Origin: Sulfurospirillum sp. 1612
GTDB taxonomy: Bacteria > Campylobacterota > Campylobacteria > Campylobacterales > Sulfurospirillaceae
Assembly: GCF_036556685.1 (NCBI RefSeq)
Contig: NZ_CP140614.1
Span: 1-64,000, forward strand
Direction: 5' to 3'
DNA: 64,000 nucleotides
This document shows positions 59,425 through 64,000 of this stretch, piece by piece. Below the pieces are notes generated by a model. It did no database searches, had not been told where the DNA came from, and worked only from the letters and a program-made list of their open reading frames with translations. Numbering within the stretch: the first letter of the stretch is position 1; every line of letters begins with the position of its first letter. A program made the position numbers and the translations under genes.

Positions 59425-60816
59425 TCAGCGTGTTGTGCCCCGTCCAAATTTGTACAACACGCCGATATTGAGATACGTGTCATTTAGGTTGCCGTTGAGG
59501 GCTTTGATTTGTCCGGCTCCCAAAAAGAAATTTTTGAATTCTACCCCGGCTTCTGCCTTGGCAATCAATCCCCCTCCTACATCGACACTTCCTCCTCCTG
59601 CGGCACCAACAGAAAGCTTGATAAAGGGTGAAATAGTACTATTATAAATGTATCCTGCGTTGAGCATCCCCGTGGCATATCCACCAGAATTACCGCTATA
59701 AGCACTTGATGCGGTAATTCCGACAAAGATGTTGTGACTGAGGAGATAATCAAGATCAAAAGCCAGATTATCTAAAGGTGTGGTATCAGAATTTTTGCGT
59801 ATAGTAGCACTGCTGAGGTAGCGCTCGTTGTAAATTTTAAGTTTAAAATGAGAGATATCGATATTTCCGCCAGTATAATGATTTCCTGCTGTGACGAGAT
59901 TAAATCTTTTTTCATATCCAAAAGAGAGATAATAGGCCTTGAAAGTATCTTGAAACGTACCGTAATAACCACCTTGGAGTTTAAAATTATGAAATTGTGT
60001 GGCAAGCCCTATTTTATAAGCCATGCCACCAGCAGTATTGACACTTCCCCCGCCTGCCGCACCCAGTGATGCTTTTAGTTGTAGGGGTCCCATTTGCTTC
60101 CCCATACCGAAAAAATACTCCGCATACCCATCACTACTGCCGTTGATTGCGCCACCGGCTTCCATAAAATAAAGATATGAGTTGTCAATCTGCCCAATCT
60201 CTGCGCCGATAAGATTGAATGATTCTTGTTTGGTTTGATGCGTGTTGTTAGAAGAGCGTGGGAAATATCTCAACACAAAAGGTGCAAAATAGACATGTTT
60301 CAAATCATAGCTCAGGTTTTCTGGTTTTTTAAAGAGGTAAATATCTTTGAAATTATAAGCCAATTGTAGTGCGACTTGGTTAGATTTTATTTTGCCATCT
60401 GGAAACTCAATATGGTTAACATTGAGCCCCAAATCAAAAGCTCCCATCCTATAAGAGATGCCCGTGTGTGCTTTTATCATGAAGCCACTTCCCTGAGGAG
60501 CTGCTCCGCCCCCTCCTCCGCCTAAGAAGAAACCACTATCCCAGATGAATTTATGAAATTTGTATTGATATCCCCCAGATAAACCACTGACAAAAAATCC
60601 TCCCCGTTTCCCTGATACTGCAGAATATACACTTGCGCCTGTGTAGATACAATTGCCATAATAGTTGCAAAAATTAAATAAATAACTTGTTTCAAAAAGT
60701 CCTAAATCTTCGTTATCTAGATGGAGGTTTTGATAACTTGTCCTAAAGCTATTTTGGGTTGTTTGGGCATATGTCACACTAAGAAGACCCATCATGATAA
60801 CTAAAAATTTTTTCAA
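59425..60816 (-). CDS. Glycine-rich outer-membrane beta-barrel protein of unknown function
   Basis: The 463-residue protein has a signal peptide (MKKFLVIMMGLLSVTYA) and then alternating hydrophobic/polar segments rich in aromatic residues, as in porin-like barrels (DIYLFKKPENLSYDLKHVYF, YLSFGYEKRF, LNIGVLYKFG). A glycine-rich module occurs three times: FFLGGGGGGAAPQGSGF (about 95), LGAAGGGSVNTAGGMAYKIG (about 253), VGAAGGGSVDVGGGLIAKAE (about 403). I know no family for it. Convergent with the FAD oxidoreductase gene. Confidence 0.65.
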   Translation of the reverse strand: MKKFLVIMMGLLSVTYAQTTQNSFRTSYQNLHLDNEDLGLFETSYLFNFCNYYGNCIYTGASVYSAVSGKRGGFFVSGLSGGYQYKFHKFIWDSGFFLGGGGGGAAPQGSGFMIKAHTGISYRMGAFDLGLNVNHIEFPDGKIKSNQVALQLAYNFKDIYLFKKPENLSYDLKHVYFAPFVLRYFPRSSNNTHQTKQESFNLIGAEIGQIDNSYLYFMEAGGAINGSSDGYAEYFFGMGKQMGPLQLKASLGAAGGGSVNTAGGMAYKIGLATQFHNFKLQGGYYGTFQDTFKAYYLSFGYEKRFNLVTAGNHYTGGNIDISHFKLKIYNERYLSSATIRKNSDTTPLDNLAFDLDYLLSHNIFVGITASSAYSGNSGGYATGMLNAGYIYNSTISPFIKLSVGAAGGGSVDVGGGLIAKAEAGVEFKNFFLGAGQIKALNGNLNDTYLNIGVLYKFGRGTTR

Positions 60817-60898
60817 AAAAGCTCCTACTCGCTTAAAATTATAGAGGGAAAGATTTTAACATAAAAAATTAAAATTAACGTTACGAGAAGGAGGTATC

Positions 60899-60928
60899 AT
60901 GAGGGGAATGTTTGTAAATATCTATTAA
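60899..60928 (+). CDS. Possible 9-codon leader peptide upstream of rsmA
   Basis: ATG at 60899 opens a 9-residue reading frame, MRGMFVNIY, with a near-perfect ribosome binding site AAGGAGGTATC. It ends 58 bases before rsmA. So strong a site before so short a frame could be chance or a regulatory leader. The rest of the gap 60817-60986 holds no other supported feature. Confidence 0.25.
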   Translation: MRGMFVNIY

Positions 60929-60986
60929 TAATACTAATATAAGCAAAATAAAGATAAAATGAAGTAAATTTAAAGGTGGTTTAATA

Positions 60987-61835
60987 TTGATAGAGGCTAA
61001 AAAAAGGTTTGGTCAAAATTTTTTGAAAGATAGCACCGTATTAAACAAGATCATCCAATCGATGTCCAACACTAACCGAAACGTGGTTGAAATTGGACCT
61101 GGCTTAGGTGATTTGACGCAAGAGTTATTAAGAGAAAAATCCTTGATAGCATATGAGGTCGATAAAGACTTATGCGTTCATTTGAGAAAAAAATTTCACA
61201 AAGAGATAGAAGAAAATAGGCTAAAATTAGTAGAGGCTGATGTCTTAGAGTGCTTTGAAAAAGGCTCATTAGAAGACCAGCCGTATGACTTGGTTGCAAA
61301 TTTACCATATTATATTGCAACCAAGATAATACTAGAAGCATTAGAAGATCCCATGTGCCAATCTTTGCTTGTCATGATACAAAAAGAGGTCGCACTAAAA
61401 TTTTCAGCTAAGCCCAATACGAAGGAATTCAGCTCTTTATCGATACTTTCTCAAAGTATAGCAAAAGTAACAATATTATTTGATGTGGATCAGAGCTCAT
61501 TTGAGCCTCCTCCCAAAGTAATCTCGTCTATTATAAGCATAAAAAAGAATAAAGAATTTTATCAAAAACAAGACTCTTTATTTGACAGTATTTCAGATTT
61601 TAAGCAATTTAAAAGATATCTAAGAGTGGCCTTTGCAAGTCCTCGGAAAACTTGGATTAAGAATATATCTGCTGTTTATGATAAAACGAAAGCTTTAGAT
61701 TTGTTGGAAGAGTATAATATTCCGGCAAATTTTAGACCTCATCAACTCTGTGTTAACGATCATCTTAATTTATTTAGGGAACTCCTAAAAATTAAGGTAA
61801 ATAATGGAAAAGAAGACAACAAACACGCCCAATGA
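60987..61835 (+). CDS. rsmA: 16S rRNA (A1518/A1519) dimethyltransferase
   Basis: RsmA (KsgA) dimethylates two adenines in helix 45 of 16S rRNA. The 282 residues have KKRFGQNFLKD at the start, the SAM motif VVEIGPGLGDLTQELL, the catalytic NLPYYIATKII, and the C-terminal SSFEPPPKVISSII. The start is a TTG at 60987 behind AAAGGTGG. Its end overlaps the RNase J gene by 32 bases. Confidence 0.96.
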   Translation: MIEAKKRFGQNFLKDSTVLNKIIQSMSNTNRNVVEIGPGLGDLTQELLREKSLIAYEVDKDLCVHLRKKFHKEIEENRLKLVEADVLECFEKGSLEDQPYDLVANLPYYIATKIILEALEDPMCQSLLVMIQKEVALKFSAKPNTKEFSSLSILSQSIAKVTILFDVDQSSFEPPPKVISSIISIKKNKEFYQKQDSLFDSISDFKQFKRYLRVAFASPRKTWIKNISAVYDKTKALDLLEEYNIPANFRPHQLCVNDHLNLFRELLKIKVNNGKEDNKHAQ

Positions 61836-63768
61836 AGTAAGCGAAAAACAACAGGCTCCTGCAAAAAAACACAATGCAGGGCAAACCCAACCTGCCGCAA
61901 AACGCAATACGACAGGTCAAACACAACAAAATCACAAAAAAAGATCCAACCCCAATCGCAATGCACGATCTTCAAAAAGTGCCAAAAATCAGCCTAGTGT
62001 GATAGGTGGCAATGACAAATGGCAACTTGATATCAAAAAATCAATAGATCTCAATCATAAAATGCACAAAGAGCGACTTGAGCGATTTCATCATTTTGAT
62101 TTGAATACAAAGGCGAAAGTCAAAATCACACCATTAGGTGGATTGGGTGAGATTGGTGGAAATATCACGGTGATTGAGACAGATATGAGTGCTATTATCG
62201 TGGATGTAGGGATGAGTTTCCCAAGCGAAGATATGCATGGTGTAGATATTTTAATACCCGATTTTACCTATTTGCGACAAATTCGTAAAAAGATCAAAGG
62301 GGTAGTGATTACTCATGCTCATGAAGATCATATTGGTGCTGTGCCGTATCTTTTTAAAGAGATGCAATTTCCAATCTATGCCACACCTCTGCCACTGGGT
62401 ATGATATCCAATAAATTTGAAGAGCATGGACTGAAAGAGTACCGAAAATATTTCAGACCAATTCAAAAAAGACAAAAGATCAAAATCGGAGATATTCAAG
62501 TCGAATGGATGCATATTACCCACTCTATTATCGATGCCTCTTCTTTGGCGATTACTACAGAAGCAGGTACCATCATCCATACCGGAGATTTCAAGATTGA
62601 TCATACGCCAATTGATGGGTATCCTACGGATCTTCATCGTTTTGCTGCCTATGGTGAAAAAGGCGTGCTTTGCTTGCTCAGTGATAGTACTAATTCCCAT
62701 AAAGAAGGGATTACTAGAAGTGAAAATACCGTCGGCAAAACGTTTGATTATATATTCTCAAAAGCCAAGGGACGGGTGATTATGTCCACGTTCTCTTCAA
62801 ATATCCATAGAGTGTATCAAGCGATTGAATATGGTATCAAACATGGAAGAAAAGTGTGTGTCATCGGAAGATCAATGGAACGCAACCTCTTTACGGCGAT
62901 TGATTTTGGCTATATTAACTTAGAAAAAAGTATTTTTATTGATCCTCATGAAGTCAATAAACACCCAGATAAGAGTGTTTTGATTGTCACAACAGGGAGT
63001 CAAGGTGAGACAATGGCCGCGCTTTATAGAATGGCGACAGATGAACATCGCCATATCAAGATTAAGCCAAGTGACCAGATTATCATCTCAGCTAAAGCCA
63101 TTCCTGGCAATGAGGCCAGCGTCTCAAAAGTGCTAAACTTTTTGATTAAAAGTGGGGCAAGTGTTGCTTATCAGGATTTTAGTGAGATTCATGTCAGTGG
63201 TCACGCCGCACAAGAAGAACAAAAACTGATGTTGCGTTTGGTGAAACCAAAATTTTTCTTACCGGTTCATGGTGAATATAATCATATTGCCAAACATCGT
63301 GATACCGCAATAAGCTGTGGCGTTTCATCTAAAAATATATTATTAATGAGCGATGGCGATCAAATCGAAGTGTGTCCAAAATACATGAAAAAGGTCAAGA
63401 CGGTCAAAACGGGTAAAGTCTTTGTTGATAATCAATTAAACGAAAAAATAGCCAATGATGTCGTGATGGATCGACAAAAGATGGCCGATTCTGGTTTGGT
63501 GATGATTATCGCACAGGTGGATGGAAAAGAGTTTAAATTGAGCAGTAGACCAAAAGTAGCCAGTTATGGATTGGTTTCGGATAAAGATGATAGAAAATTT
63601 TCACTCGAGATGGAAGGGGTGATTGACCAGTTTACTATCAATGCTAAAAAAGAACTTTTTGAAAATAAAAGAGCACTTGAGAATGAGTTACGACAAGTAG
63701 TGAGAAAACATATTTATAGAAAAATGAAAAAATATCCTACAATCGTTCCGACCATATTTGTAATGTAA
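61804..63768 (+). CDS. rnj: Ribonuclease J with basic N-terminal extension
   Basis: RNase J is the main mRNA-decay and rRNA-maturation nuclease in organisms lacking RNase E. The 654-residue protein has the metallo-beta-lactamase motif VITHAHEDHIGAVPYL, the beta-CASP part with LLSDSTNS and TFSSNIHRVYQAIEYG, and the C-terminal HVSGHAAQEEQ and FLPVHGEYNHI. About 100 residues at the N-terminus are Gln/Asn/Lys-rich and low-complexity (repeats AGQTQ, TGQTQ), as in Helicobacter RNase J, where the extension matters for RNA or partner binding. It overlaps rsmA. Confidence 0.95.
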   Translation: MEKKTTNTPNEVSEKQQAPAKKHNAGQTQPAAKRNTTGQTQQNHKKRSNPNRNARSSKSAKNQPSVIGGNDKWQLDIKKSIDLNHKMHKERLERFHHFDLNTKAKVKITPLGGLGEIGGNITVIETDMSAIIVDVGMSFPSEDMHGVDILIPDFTYLRQIRKKIKGVVITHAHEDHIGAVPYLFKEMQFPIYATPLPLGMISNKFEEHGLKEYRKYFRPIQKRQKIKIGDIQVEWMHITHSIIDASSLAITTEAGTIIHTGDFKIDHTPIDGYPTDLHRFAAYGEKGVLCLLSDSTNSHKEGITRSENTVGKTFDYIFSKAKGRVIMSTFSSNIHRVYQAIEYGIKHGRKVCVIGRSMERNLFTAIDFGYINLEKSIFIDPHEVNKHPDKSVLIVTTGSQGETMAALYRMATDEHRHIKIKPSDQIIISAKAIPGNEASVSKVLNFLIKSGASVAYQDFSEIHVSGHAAQEEQKLMLRLVKPKFFLPVHGEYNHIAKHRDTAISCGVSSKNILLMSDGDQIEVCPKYMKKVKTVKTGKVFVDNQLNEKIANDVVMDRQKMADSGLVMIIAQVDGKEFKLSSRPKVASYGLVSDKDDRKFSLEMEGVIDQFTINAKKELFENKRALENELRQVVRKHIYRKMKKYPTIVPTIFVM

Positions 63769-63779
63769 GGCAGAGTATC

Positions 63780-64000
63780 ATGAACTTTATAGAGATTGCA
63801 CAAGATGTCTTGAAATTGGAAGCAAAAGAGTTGTTAGATGCCGCCGTCAAAATTGATGCGGAGATGGAAAAAGCGGTCGAGCTAATTAGTCATATTAAAG
63901 GCAAACTCATCGTAACCGGTGTGGGTAAAAGTGGGTTGATTGGCGCGAAAATCGCTGCAACATTTGCCAGTACTGGAACCAGCAGCTTTTTTATTCATCC
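63780..64000 (+). CDS. kdsD: Arabinose-5-phosphate isomerase, N-terminal part (runs off the window)
   Basis: The enzyme converts ribulose 5-phosphate to arabinose 5-phosphate for KDO synthesis. The 73 visible residues include the SIS-domain segment KLIVTGVGKSGLIGAKIAAT with the sugar-phosphate loop, and the start MNFIEIAQDVLKLEAKELL, typical of KdsD/KpsF/GutQ. The rest lies beyond position 64000. It begins 11 bases after the RNase J stop. Confidence 0.88.
   Translation, partial: MNFIEIAQDVLKLEAKELLDAAVKIDAEMEKAVELISHIKGKLIVTGVGKSGLIGAKIAATFASTGTSSFFIH

Noticed and set aside
59480-60560. Repeated GC-rich blocks in the outer-membrane protein gene as a possible repeat array or CRISPR
   Set aside because: The repeats are in frame, about 450 bp apart and encode glycine-rich loops; spacing and sequence do not fit an array.

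Overview
The window looks like the start of a Campylobacterota (epsilonproteobacterial) chromosome, oriented from dnaA. The base composition is AT-rich. The two complete sensor kinases carry the AHQW phospho-acceptor box common in this group. A Tat-exported TorA-like reductase sits beside a monohaem cytochrome c, as in the Campylobacter Cj0264c/Cj0265c pair. The overall gene content (C4-dicarboxylate transport, S/N-oxide respiration, both class I and class III ribonucleotide reductases) suggests a free-living microaerobe or facultative anaerobe of the Sulfurospirillum/Sulfurimonas kind. The genus cannot be fixed from sequence alone. I see no rRNA operon, insertion sequence, prophage or CRISPR array.

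Layout. 1-8,004: replication block dnaA-dnaN-gyrB, with inverted DnaA boxes between dnaA and dnaN (probable oriC), then a degenerate GGDEF/EAL membrane protein, queF and an HD-domain protein. 8,012-8,120: SRP RNA on the minus strand. 8,203-15,246: an AspT/YidE-type transporter, a Fur/PerR regulator, a Dcu C4-dicarboxylate transporter and its likely two-component system. 15,348-21,377: tRNA-Ser, MscS channel, MarC protein, SYLF protein, a divergent pair equivalent to the two halves of D-glutamate cyclase, and an exported superoxide reductase-like protein. 21,519-27,406: a five-gene operon that can make, dephosphorylate, phosphorolyse and recycle the compatible solute glucosylglycerate. 27,537-34,583: a response regulator / periplasmic binding protein / histidine kinase operon facing a TorA-like molybdoenzyme and its cytochrome c. 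34,700-40,428: a diguanylate cyclase, a four-tRNA operon, ilvD, a second MarC protein, a 31-residue membrane peptide and L-cysteine desulfidase. 40,550-45,144: pyrG, recJ, pcm and a carbon-nitrogen hydrolase. 45,134-53,224: purB with interleaved class Ia (nrdA, nrdB) and class III (nrdD, nrdG) ribonucleotide reductase genes. 53,383-64,000: RNA-modification and housekeeping genes (RluA-type synthase, rlmN, hisF, ogt, rsmA, RNase J), an FAD oxidoreductase, a glycine-rich outer-membrane protein and the start of kdsD/kpsF.

The two most interesting items are the following. (1) The anaerobic ribonucleotide reductase is split: the 701-residue NrdD stops just after its zinc motif, and the glycyl-radical segment is a separate 54-codon gene (46,867-47,031) with its own ribosome binding site. 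(2) The glucosylglycerate operon holds synthesis and phosphorolytic recycling in one transcription unit, and its first gene appears to be leaderless. Smaller observations include two unrelated 31-residue membrane peptides, phased 11-bp repeats upstream of the TorA/cytochrome operon, and a perfect palindrome upstream of the FAD oxidoreductase.
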